From NCBI RefSeq assembly GCF_000003815.2, contig NC_049990.1:16990081-17054080 (forward strand): DNA of 64,000 bases, in the 5' to 3' direction. The DNA is from Branchiostoma floridae. Lineage: Eukaryota; Chordata; Leptocardii; Amphioxiformes; Branchiostomatidae. A program made the translations under genes and the position numbers. Each line of letters begins with the position of its first letter. The stretch's first letter is position 1. The notes below the pieces were generated by a model. It did no database searches, was not told the DNA's origin, and saw only the letters and a list, made by a program, of their open reading frames with translations. Below, piece by piece: positions 23,616-53,517 of this stretch.

Positions 23616-25958
23616 ATGGGGTCCGGACAGAAGCTTCGATGTTCCGCCTTTCTGCTGGTTCTCCTGGGTCTTCTCACACCCACAAGCAGCGCAGAGAAGG
23701 TTCTGCTGGTACCTCCGCCAGTGGGCGACAGCCACTGGATGGCTATGGCCAAAATTGGTCGTGCTTTGGTGGATAAAGGTCATACGGTCGCGGTCGTGAT
23801 CCCACAGGACTTAATGGTTAAACGCCGGGCAGAGTGGCCCGACTTTCAGTTTGAGGCATTCCAAGACCAAGGAACCTACGTAAGGCTCAAGGAAATACAA
23901 GAAAAAGGTTTATCTACGGCTGGGAAATTGTCTATCTTTGAGTTTGCAAATCTATTCTACGCTATGTCAGGAGAGTTAATGAAACACTGTTCTCTACTTC
24001 TGGGTGACAGTAAGCTGGAACATCAACTTAGAGCATCCCAGTACAGTGTGGTGATTTCCGACCCCATTTTTCCTTGCGGCGCTATCCTCTCAGCCCATCT
24101 AGACATCCGAGTCCCTCACATCGCCGTTTTGCGTTTAGATTTCTTCCTTGACGAAAGAGGTACAGGTGTACCAATCCCTCTCTCGTACGTTCCATCTATA
24201 GTTACCGACTTTACCGATGATATGACCTTTGAACAACGAGTTCAGAACGTTATCGTATCTACTCTTCTACCATTGGTGGCACAGTCTATTGTGAGTAGCG
24301 CATTTGACGGACTGGTCCGTACCTACGTCGGTAAGGAGGAAACTATTCAGAGCGTGACGTCACGTACGGACTTGTGGCTCTATCAAACCGACGATGTGCT
24401 GGATTTTCCTCGTCCCAGCATGCCCAACATGGTTCAAGTTGGAGGACTGAATGTCGGTGAAGCAGCCCCCCTTACCAAGGTGAGTTCTTATACTACAAAA
24501 TGAACTCGCTAGGCGAATAGGAACAACTGCCTGTAATAATGTTAAAACGCTTTAATTCAACAATGATGGATGTCTATCGAGATGAAGAGAACTTACTTCG
24601 AATGATTCATCTCTCCACAGGACATGGAAGCGTTTGTAAAGAGCTCTGGAGACGATGGAGCGATTGTCGTTAGTTTCGGGTCGATAGTTAAGACGATGTC
24701 GACAGAGAGGCAAGAAGTCTTCGCGGCAGCCTTCGCCCGACTCCGGCAGAAGGTGGTGTGGCGGTACGTGGGAGCGCAGCCGACCAGTCTGGGAAACAAC
24801 ACCAAACTACTGGCCTGGCTACCTCAAAACGACTTGTTGGGTAAGATCAATATTCTCATTATACGTCCAACAAAACATTTAGAAGTATCTGAGAATACAT
24901 CAGTAATACATGACTTCCTCGAATTAACTAAATCCTATATATATCCTTATCTTAGAAAAAGAGCACCAAATCTTCATGGGCTTCGTGTCTGTAATTCTAT
25001 ATTTCACTCAGGGTTTCCTAGCTACCTGTCTATATATGTATATTAAAAGATGGTTTGCTATATACTTTCTTTATTTGTTGTAGCTAACCAAAAGACCCGA
25101 GCCTTCGTCACTCACGCTGGGTCGAACGACATGTACGAGGCCCTGCACCACGGCGTGCCCATGGTCTGTCTGCCGCTGTTCTCGGATCAGCCCGCTAACG
25201 CCGCCCGGGTGGTGGCCAGGGGCCTGGGGGTGAAGTTGGACTTCAGCACGGTCACCTCCGACCAGTTGTACCAGGCCATTCTTCATGTCGTCACCAACAC
25301 AAGGTACTCCTGATGTCACGTGAATGTACGATGTACAGGAAGTGATACACTGAACTATAGATACATATAAACACACACACAAACATAAACACACACACTG
25401 ACAGAAATACACACACACAAACACCATGCTTACGCATTTACACATTCGCCGCAAACACACACACACACACACACACAAAGTGCGTCCAGGTTCGTTTTCT
25501 TTATCACCTATCTTTGATGAAGTGTGGTAAGTTGGCATCGAAGAATAATTGGTGCTTATCATTTAGTAACGCGTTGCATTAACGAAGTGGGGTCACCTTG
25601 ACTTCCACCAAGTTGAACCATAACAGTGATAAACCCTAATATTCTTCACAATCTCTTTTGTTTTCTGAATGACAGCTACCAAGAGACGGCAGCCCGCCTG
25701 TCCCGCCTGCACCATGACCAGCCCCAGTCACCCATGGATCGGGCCGTCTGGTGGATAGAACACGTCATCAAACATGGCGGACTGCCTCATCTCCGCGCAC
25801 GCGCCGTGGAGCTGCCGTGGTACCAGTACTACCTGCTGGACGTGGCCGCGTTCCTGCTAGCCGTGTGTGCAGCTGTCCTGGGTACCGTGTGGTACAGCTG
25901 TTCGTTCATCTGTAGGAAGATTTGCTGTAAAGGTGAAGCCAAGCTGAAGTCTCAGTAG
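23616..25958 (+). CDS. UDP-glucuronosyltransferase, tandem copy 1
   Basis: Four exons with consistent phases: 23616-24479, 24621-24840, 25084-25303 and 25676-25958 (TAG), 528 residues. It transfers a sugar from a UDP-sugar to small lipophilic acceptors in the ER lumen. Visible parts are a signal peptide (FLLVLLGLL), the acceptor-site His in GDSHW, ISDP with the partner Asp, the UGT signature from WLPQNDLL through THAGSNDMYEAL to FSDQPANAARV, one C-terminal membrane helix (YYLLDVAAFLLAVCAAVLGT) and a cytosolic tail ending KLKSQ, a KxKxx ER-retention signal. The start at 23616 matches the ATG conserved in the other two copies; 23601 is an in-frame alternative. Oddity: the signature has SND where copies 2 and 3 have SNG. 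A polyadenylation signal AATAAA lies at 26399. The natural sugar and acceptor cannot be told from sequence. Confidence 0.9.
25370..25482. repeat. CA-rich microsatellite in UGT1 intron 3
   Basis: Interrupted CA repeats between exons 3 and 4. Equivalent tracts are in copies 2 (about 28898-29046) and 3 (about 33080-33200), with different lengths. Confidence 0.9.
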
Positions 25959-27254
25959 AAACTTCAGATATATCGTGAAGTGCACGCAAATAGTGCTACC
26001 CGATAAGATGACTTTTAATCATTAACTGTGAGGTAATCCCTTTTCTGTATACACGTTAAACAAACATTGCAGAGATATAGCATTTTGACCTTTGGCACGT
26101 TAGTCAAGCTGGCGTCAATTTTGACAATTAAGCGTCTTTCTCAGTATTTTGGCAGTCCATGTCATCCAGAGAATGTCATCCATAAAAAGCACTTACAGTA
26201 GAATCAACATATACTAATTATGTGCTAAATACTAATGTAAACATGAGCATTACAATGTATAGATTATGCAAATTTGTAAGACATTTGAATAATTTTTCTT
26301 TAGAAATCTGTAGATATCTCATACAAGTATGGGATCTAAGAAAATCTCGTTGTTGAATATTGAGTAGTCAAAGACATATAACAGTTAGCCAGGGTTGAAA
26401 TAAAATTGTACCCCTGACAAAATGTTGAAATCTATGTAACCACAAAGGCTGAACACACCGCACACTATACGTGTGTTTTTAGTCTCATCTTTGTTGACTT
26501 TGGAATCGACAAATGGCATTAATTGCACAGCATCACAATCCGTTTTCCTTTTTGCAATCTACGTTCGCGAACTACATGCTTCTTTGTATAAGTTTGTTTT
26601 GCAAGGCATGAGGAGGCCAGTGGATGCGCGAGTGAAAGTTTGGTAGCAAAGATTTTGTTTTTTCAGCAGACGAAAATTTATGGACGGGTGGATGTCGTGT
26701 GGCCTTAAAGGCATATGGTGTAATTCTAGTTCCTTTCTGATATACGTTATATAGTCACAAGGGGGCGCTTCTATACTATGTTTGCACTAAATGGTTTCTA
26801 AGTTGCAAGCGGACTTTTTTTCTGTGACATCACAATCAGAATCGAGTACATCACTCATATGAAATAAGGAACAGCCCATGTTCGTTACCCCGCGCAAATG
26901 GTTTTAAATATTTGCCTGCGTCAACAACGAAATTATCCGCTGAACAATCTAGCTAAAGACGCGTACGCGTGAGAACTCATTCAGTTATTTGTGTACTTAT
27001 CCTGTTTACCTATCGCTATGGCCTCATACAAACATCAGACACCTATGGTACGTCGACCATGATTGGTCCAAAAACGGACCAACATCGTGCGCACTGCCAA
27101 TCGTACCTCTGCTTGTATGGTGGAAAAATTGTTTTTGCAACTCAGTCACTGACCTAGATACAATGCAATCAGACTAATAGACTGAATCATTACGTGTTTA
27201 ACCTTTGGTCACTCCTAAGAGCAGTCGACAAAGTCTGGAAAGAAGCGTAACAGC
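25959..27254 (+). repeat. Intergenic part of the UGT tandem unit
   Basis: This block is nearly identical to 29540-30842 in sequence and order, including AATAAA (26399 and 29980), 'gtcacaagggggcgct' and the CCAAT promoter element (27062). The duplicated unit is therefore about 3.6 kb and includes 3' flank, promoter and gene. Confidence 0.85.
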
Positions 27255-28921
27255 ATGGAGATCGGGCAGAAGCTTCGATTTTCAACCTTTCTGCTGGTTC
27301 TACTGAGTCTTCTGATCAGAAGCAGCGCAGAGAAGGTTCTTCTGGTACCTCCGCCAGTGGGAGACAGCCATTGGATGGCCCTGGCCAAAATTGGTCGTGC
27401 TTTGGTGGATCATACGGTCGCGGTCGTGATCCCACAGGGCACTGTAGAAAAACACAGGGCAGAGTGGCCCGACTTTCAGTTTGAGGCATTCCAAGACCAA
27501 GGAACCCAAGCAAGGCTCAGGGCAATAGAAGAACAGGCTTTCTCCTCGGCTGGGAAATTGTCTTCCTTTGAGGCTGCAAATGTATTCTACGCTAAGTCAG
27601 GAGAGATAGTGAAACACTGTGCCCTACTTCTGGGTGACAGTAAGCTGGTACATCGACTTAGGGCATCCCAGTACAGTGTGGTGATTTCTGACCCATTTTT
27701 TCCTTGCGGCGCTATCCTCTCAGCCCATCTAGGCATCCGGGTCCCTCACATCGCCGTTATGCGCGGAGATCCGTACTTCCTTGACGAAAGAGCTACAGGT
27801 GTACCGACCCCTCTGTCGTACGTACCATCTATAGTTACCGACTTTACCGATGATATGACCTTTGGACAACGAGTTCAGAACGTTATCGTATCTACTCTTC
27901 TACCATTGGTGGCACAGTCTATTGTGAGTAGCGCATTTGACGGACTGGTCCGTACCTACGTCGGTAAGGAGGAAACTATTCAGAGCGTGACGTCACGTAC
28001 GGACTTGTGGCTCTATCGAACCGACGATGTGCTGGATTTTCCTCGTCCCAGCATGCCCAACATGGTTCAAGTTGGAGGACTGAATGTCGGTGAAGCAGCC
28101 CCCCTTACCAAGGTGAGTTCTTATACTACAAAATGAACTCGCTAGGCGAATAGGAACAACTGCCTGTAATAATGTTACAACGCTTTAATTCAACAATGAT
28201 GGATGTCTATCGAGATGAAGAGAACTTACTTCGAATGATTCATCTCTCCACAGGACATGGAAGCGTTTGTCCAGAGCTCTGGAGACGATGGAGCGATTGT
28301 CGTTAGTTTCGGGTCGATAGTTAAGACGATGTCGACAGAGAGGCAAGAAGTCTTCGCGGCAGCCTTCGCCCGACTCCGGCAGAAGGTGGTGTGGCGGTAC
28401 GTGGGAGAGAAGCCGACCGGTCTGGGAAACAACACCAGACTACTGGCCTGGCTACCTCAGAACGACTTGCTGGGTAAGATGAATATCCTCATTATACGTC
28501 CAACAAAATTTTAAGAAGTTATCTAAGAAAAAGAGCACCCAATCTTCATGGGTATCTAGCTACCTGTCTATATATGTATATTAAAAGATGATTTGCTGTA
28601 TACTTTCTTTATTTGTTGTAGCCCACCCAAAGACCCGAGCCTTCATCACTCACGCTGGGTCGAACGGCCTGTATGAGGCCCTGCACCACGGTGTGCCCAT
28701 GGTCTGTCTGCCGCTGTTCGGGGATCAGCCCGCCAACGCCGCCCGGGTGGTGGCCAGGGGACTGGGGGTGAAGTTGGACTTCAGCACGGTCACCTCCGAC
28801 CAGTTGTACCAGGCCATTCTTCATGTCGTCACCAACACAAGGTACTCCTGATGTCACATCGATGTACAGGACTTGATACACTGAACTATAGATACATATA
28901 AACACACAAACATAAACACAC

Positions 28922-28956
<35 letters not shown>

Positions 28957-29539
28957 ACAGAAATACACACACAAAAACCACGCGTACGTATTTACAGACT
29001 CACACACAAACATACACAAACACACACGCAAACACACACACACACACTCAGTGCGTCCAGTTTCATTTTCTTCATCACCTATCTTTGACGATAAGAATTT
29101 AGAAATTGAATTTGGCATCGAAGAATAACTGTTGCTTTATCATTTAGTAAGGCGTTGCATTAACGAAGTGGGTTAGTCTAGTCTTCCACCAAGTTAAACC
29201 ATAACAGAGATAAACCCTAATATTCTTCATAATCTCTTTTGTTTTCTGAATGACAGCTACCGTGAGACGGCAGCCCGCCTGTCCCGCCTGCGACGTGACC
29301 AGCCCCTGTCACCCATGGAGCGGGCCGTCTGGTGGATAGAACACGTCATCAAACATGGCCGCCTGCCCCATCTCCGCGCACGCGCCGTGGAGCTGCCGTG
29401 GTACCAGTACTACCTGCTGGACGTGGCCGCGTTCCTGCTAGCCGTGTGTGCAGCTGTCCTGGGTACCGTGTGGTACAGCTGTTTGTTCATCTGTAGGAAG
29501 ATTTGCTGTAAAGGTGAAGCCAAGCTGAAGTCTCAGTAG
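27255..29539 (+). CDS. UDP-glucuronosyltransferase, tandem copy 2
   Basis: Exons 27255-28112, 28254-28473, 28622-28841 and 29257-29539 keep the same phases as copy 1 and give 526 residues. Signal peptide, GDSHW, SDPFFPCG, the full UGT signature with THAGSNGLYEAL, the C-terminal membrane helix and KLKSQ are all present. Two residues (Lys-Gly) are missing in VDHTVAVV where copies 1 and 3 have VDKGHTVAVV, a 6-bp in-frame deletion close to the acceptor-site His. The 3' half of exon 1 and intron 1 are almost identical to copy 1, while the first half of exon 1 differs more from copy 1 than copy 3 does. I expect an active ER enzyme unless the deletion matters. Confidence 0.88.
28898..29046. repeat. 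CA-rich microsatellite in UGT2 intron 3
   Basis: Interrupted CA/CACA repeats between exons 3 and 4. Confidence 0.9.
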
Positions 29540-30842
29540 AAACTTCAGATATATCGTGAAGTGCACGCAAATAGTGCTACCCGATAAGATGACTTTTAAT
29601 CATTAACTGTGAGGTAATCCCTTTTCTGTATACACGTTAAACAAACAATGCAGAGATATAGCATTTTGATCTTTGGCACGTTAGTCAAGCTGGCGTCAAT
29701 TTTGACAATTAAGCGTCTGTCTCAGTATTTTGGAAGTCCATGTCATCCAGAGAATGTCATCCATAAAAAGCACTTACAGTAGAATCAACATATACTAATT
29801 ATGTGCTAAATAATAATGTAAACATGAGCATTACAATGTATAGATTATGCAAATTTGTAAGAAATTTGAATAATTTTTCTTTAGAAATCTGTAGATATCT
29901 CATACAAGTATGGGATCTAAGAAAATCTCGTTGTTGAATATTGAGTAGTCAAAGACATATAACAGTTAGCCAGGGTTGAAATAAAATTGTACCCGTGACA
30001 AAATGTTGAAATCTATGTAACCACAAAGGCTGAACACACCGCACACTATACGTGTGTTTTTAGTCTCATCTTTGTTGACTTTGGAATCGACAAATGGCAT
30101 TAATTGCACAGCATCACAATCCGTTTTCCTTTTTGCAATCTACGTTCGCGAACTGCATGCTTCTTTGTATAAGTTTGTTTTGCAAGGCATGAGGAGGCCA
30201 ATGGATGCGCGAGTGAAAGTTTGGTAGCAAAGATTTTGTTTTTTCAACAGACGAAAATTTATGGACGGGTGGATGTCGTGTGGCCTTAAAGGCATATGAT
30301 GTAATTCTAGTTCCTTTTTGATATACGTTATATAGTCACAAGGGGGCGCTTCTATACTATGTTTGCACTAAATGGTTTCTAAGTTGCTAGCGGACTTTTT
30401 TTTCTGTGACATCACAATCAGAATCGAGTACATCACTCATATGAAATAAGGAACAGCCCATGTTCGTTACCCCGCGCAAATGGTTTTAAATATTTCCTGC
30501 GTCAACAACGAAATTATCCGCTGACCAATCTAGCTAAAGACGCGTACGCGTGAGAACTCATTCAGTTATTTGTGTACTTATCCTGGTAACTTATCGCTTA
30601 TCGCTATGGCCTCATGCAAACATCAGATACCTATGGCACGCCGGCCATGATTGGTCCAAAAAAGGACCAACATCGTGCGGACTGCCAATCGTACCTCTGC
30701 TTGTATGGTGGAAAAATTGTTTTTGCAACTCAGTCACTGACCTAGATACAATGCAATCAGACTAATAGACTGAATCATTACGTGTTTAACCTTTGGTCAC
30801 TCCTAAGAGCAGTCGACAAAGTCTGGAAAGAAGCGTAACAGC
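29540..30842 (+). repeat. Intergenic part of the UGT tandem unit, second copy
   Basis: Near-identical to 25959-27254. It contains AATAAA at 29980 and the conserved inverted CCAAT element at 30650, 193 bp before the UGT3 start. Confidence 0.85.
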
Positions 30843-31757
30843 ATGGAGATCGGACAGAAGCTTCGATTCTCCACCTTTCTGTTGGTTCTACTGGGTCTTC
30901 TGATCAGACACAGAAGCAGCGCAGAGAAGGTTCTTCTGGTACCTCCACCAGTGGGCGACAGCCACTGGATGGCTCTGGCCAAAATTGGTCGTGCTTTGGT
31001 GGATAAAGGTCATACGGTCGCGGTCGTGATCCCACAGGACACTGTAGAAAAACACCGTGCAGAGTGGCCTGACTTTCAAGTTGAGGCATACCAAGACCAA
31101 GGAACCCACGTAAGGCTCAAGGAAATACAAGAAAAAGATTTCTCTACGGCCGGGAAATTGTCTATTTTTGAGTTTGCAAATTTATTCTACATTACGTCAG
31201 AAGTGTTAATGGAACACTGTGCCCTACTTCTGAGTGACCATAAGCTGGTACATCGACTTAGGGCATCCCAGTACAGTGTGGTAATTTATGACCCCATTTC
31301 TCCTTGCGGCGCTATCCTCTCAGCCCATCTAGACATCCGGGTCCCTCACATCGCCGTTTTGCGTTTAGATTTCTTCCTTGACGAAAGAGGTACAAGTGTA
31401 CCAATCCCTCTGTCGTACGTACCATCTCTAGGTTTTGATTTTAGCGATGATATGACCTTTGGACAACGAGTGCAGAACGTTATCGTATCCACTCTTCTAC
31501 CATTGGTAGTATACCCTACTGTGAGTAGCACATATGACGAACTGGTCCGTAGCTACGTAGGTTAAAGAAGGAAACTATTCAAAGCGTGACGTCACGTACG
31601 GACGTGTGGCTTTATCGAACCGACAATGTGCTGGATTTTCCTCGTCCCAGCATGCCCAACATGGTTCATATTGGAGGACTGAATGTCCGTGTGGCCACCC
31701 CCCTAACTGAGGTGAGTTCTCATACAAGCTAGGCGAATAAGAGCTACATACCACTAC

Positions 31758-32042
31758 CTACAGCGTCGTGTGTGGCGTAACTGGTTCGGTTCGGAATCTA
31801 AAGGTCCCGAGTTCGATACTCACCATGCCCCCGACGTTATGCTCTTGGGAAAGGCACTTTACACGATCTTCCTCACTATACTAAGGTGTAACAATTGGTA
31901 CCTGACTTCGGTCGGGGAGGTAAAAGAAAAGACCACCTTTTCCTTCTGTCTGTACCGTTTATGTGGCACTGTTGAAAGACGTTATAAACTTGAGTGCAGT
32001 GCCACATTGTCCTCGTCTGTCCAAAAGCAAATTATAAAAAAC
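31758..32042 (+). mobile_element. tRNA-derived SINE in UGT3 intron 1
   Basis: The head has pol III-like boxes ('gtggcgtaactgg' and 'gagttcgatactc'). The body has 'gggaaaggcactttacacga' and 'cctgacttcggtcggggag', and the 3' end 'ctcgtctgtccaaaagcaaa' leads into an A-rich tail. The same body and 3' end occur in reverse at 39448-39838, and parts at 45530-45742 and 60359-60484. Confidence 0.75.
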
Positions 32043-32549
32043 TACTTTGATAACGTTAAAACGCTAATTCGAAATTGATGGATATAGAGATGAAGAAAGC
32101 TTGATTCGGATAATTCATCTCCACACAGAAAATGAAAGCGTTTGTCTTTAGAGATGAAGAAAACTCACTTTAGATGATTCATCTCTCCACAGGACATGGA
32201 GTCGTTTGTCCAGAGCTCTGGAGACGATGGATTGATTGTCGTCAGTTTCGGGTCGATGGTCAAGACGATGTCTATTGAGAGGCTTGAAGTCTTTGCATCA
32301 TCCTTCGCCCGACTCCGACAGAAGGTGGTGTGGCGTTACGTGGGAGAGAAGCCGGCCGGTCTGGGCAACAACACCAAACTACTGGCCTGGCTACCTCAGA
32401 ACGACTTGCTGGGTAAGATTGATATTCTCATTATTAAGTCCAACAAAACATTGAGAAGTATCTGAGAATACATCTGTAATACAGGACTACCTTAAATTAC
32501 TTAATAGCTATATCCCTGTCTAAGCCAAGAGCACCAAACTTTCATGGAT

Positions 32550-32680
32550 TTCTTGTCTGTAATCATGTAATAGTGGGGTTCAAGGACTGCTAACCTGGCC
32601 ATGCCAAAGTTGTAATCTAGCGGCCTGGAGTCGGCGAGGGTTCGAATCCCGGGAACCAGGATATTGTTTCTGTTTCTACT
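32550..32680 (+). mobile_element. tRNA-like fragment in UGT3 intron 2
   Basis: 'gagggttcgaatcccggg' near 32637 is a B-box-like element preceded by 'tctagcggcctggag', so it looks like a SINE head. No complete tRNA cloverleaf is evident. Confidence 0.35.
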
Positions 32681-33079
32681 CGCCTCTCTAGTTGTTTCAA
32701 TCATATATTCCACTCAGGCTAGGATTTCCTACCTGTCTATGTACATCAGGCACATTTTAAAGATGATTTGCTATATACCTTCTGTATTTGCTGTAGCCCA
32801 CCCAAAGACCCGAGCCTTCATCACTCACGCTGGGTCGAACGGCATGTACGAGGCCCTGCACCACGGCGTGCCCATGGTCTGTCTGCCGCTGTTCTCGGAT
32901 CAGCCCGCTAACGCCGCCCGGGTGGTGGCCAGGGGCCTGGGGGTGAAGTTGGACTTCAGCACGGTCACCTCCGACCAGTTGTACCAGGCCATTCTTCATG
33001 TCGTCACCAACACAAGGTACTCCTGATGTCAGGTGAATGTACGATGTAGAGGAAGTGATACACTGAACTATAGATACAT

Positions 33080-33163
33080 ATAAACACACACACAAACATA
33101 AACACACACACTGACAGAAATACAAACACACAAACACCATGCTTACGCATTTACACATTCGCC

Positions 33164-33200
<37 letters not shown>
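33080..33200. repeat. CA-rich microsatellite in UGT3 intron 3
   Basis: Interrupted and then pure CA repeat between exons 3 and 4. Confidence 0.9.
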
Positions 33201-33679
33201 GTGCGTCCAGGTTCATTTTCTTTATCACCTATCTTTGATGAAGTGTGGTAAGTTGGCATCGAAGAATAATTGGTGCTTATCATTTAGTAACGCGTTGCAT
33301 TAACGAAGTGGGGTCACCTTGACTTCCACCAAGTTGAACCATAACAGTGATAAACCCTAATATTCTTCACAATCTCTTTTGTTTTCTGAATGGCAGCTAC
33401 CAAGAGACGGCAGCCCGCCTGTCCCGCCTGGACCATGACCAGCCCCAGTCACCCATGGAGCGGGCCGTCTGGTGGATAGAACATGTCATCAAACATGGCC
33501 GCCTGCCCCATCTCCGCGCACGCGCCGTGGAGCTGCCGTGGTACCAGTACTACCTGCTGGACGTGGCCGCGTTCCTGCTGACCGTCTGTGCAGCTGTCCT
33601 GGGTACCGTGTGGTACAGCTGTTCGTTCATCTGTGGGAAGATTTGCTGCAAAAGTGGCGCCAAGCTGAAGTCTCAGTAG

Positions 33680-34553
33680 ACACTTCAGATATATCTAGGA
33701 GTATGCAAATAGTGCTACCCGATAAGATGACTTTTAATCATTAACTGTGAGGTAATCCCTTCTTTGTATACACGTCAAACAATGTATTGATATAGTAGGT
33801 TGACATTTGGCACGTTATAATGATGGATGGAAAGTCACACAAAGAAAGACGAAGCTGATGCCTGGGACTAAGCACTTAGTAAAACTAATCAAGTAAAGTG
33901 GTCTCTACCTAATGGTCTTACTCTACATTTTAAAGTTGCCAACATACTTCTTTTTAAAGCAACGGTACAAGTCTTTAAATTTTCAATTTTTGTAGTATAA
34001 TTTAGCGGTTTCATGAAAAAAAAACTTAAGCATAAAATTAAAGCTTACAATCAGTCGTAGTTTTTATGTAAGATTAAATAGGAAAGGACGCAAGCATTGA
34101 AAATTCTTCTAGTTCAGTTCAAGTCATCGTGTTTGATATGCCTACTGGAAGCATACAGTGAAGTGTTTGATTTTTGAAATAGCTCTATAATTGAATTGAA
34201 ATCTGTTAAAATTTCTTTAAAAAACAAAAACAAATGAACAATAGTCAGTGATTGTTTCGAATACAATATAAACAAATGAACAATAGTCAGTGAATGTTTC
34301 GAATACAATATAATCTCTGTCAACGTAATATCAATACACTTGCTGTCGTAGCATCATCTGGGTACAAAATTAAAGATAAACAAATAAATACATATTTATA
34401 GATAGATGGATGGATGGATGGATGGATGGATGGATGGATGGATGGATGGATGGATGGATGGATGGATGGATGGATAGATAGATAGATAGATAGATAGATA
34501 TAAACGGACATTTGAACAAAATAGCCCAGAACTTGCAATGGTTAACTTGATTG
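33680..34553. other. Tail-to-tail spacer between UGT3 and the ABCC gene
   Basis: It holds the two 3' flanks. A short direct repeat ('aacaaatgaacaatagtcag' twice near 34228 and 34272) and the tetranucleotide tract at 34401-34500 are present. I find no clear AATAAA for the minus-strand gene. Confidence 0.4.
34401..34500. repeat. (GATG)n-(GATA)n microsatellite
   Basis: About 17 'gatg/tgga' units run into about seven 'gata' units, ending 54 bp before the stop codon of the ABCC gene on the other strand. Confidence 0.95.

Positions 34554-53517
<18,964 letters not shown>

Larger units (their letters stand above)
30843..33679 (+). pseudogene. UDP-glucuronosyltransferase, tandem copy 3, frameshifted in exon 1
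   Basis: Exons correspond to 30843-31711, 32193-32412, 32797-33016 and 33397-33679. Exon 1 is 869 bp, not a multiple of three. At about 31560-31568 it reads 'ggttaaagaagg' where copies 1 and 2 read 'ggtaaggagg', a net 2-bp gain that gives TAA after SYVG (240 codons). Downstream of it the old frame is open to a normal donor. Exons 2-4 are intact, including THAGSNGMYEAL, the membrane helix and KLKSQ. Intron 1 is longer because of a SINE, and a copy of the exon 2 acceptor edge lies just upstream of the real one. The gene as read cannot make full-length enzyme. A sequencing error, or a short secreted N-terminal fragment, are the alternatives. Confidence 0.85.

Noticed and set aside
25071-25562. 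Antisense open frame over UGT exon 3, repeated in all three UGT copies (28609-29118, 32757-33197)
   Set aside because: It recurs only because the sense exon is conserved and GC-rich. It runs into CA repeats and has no independent support.
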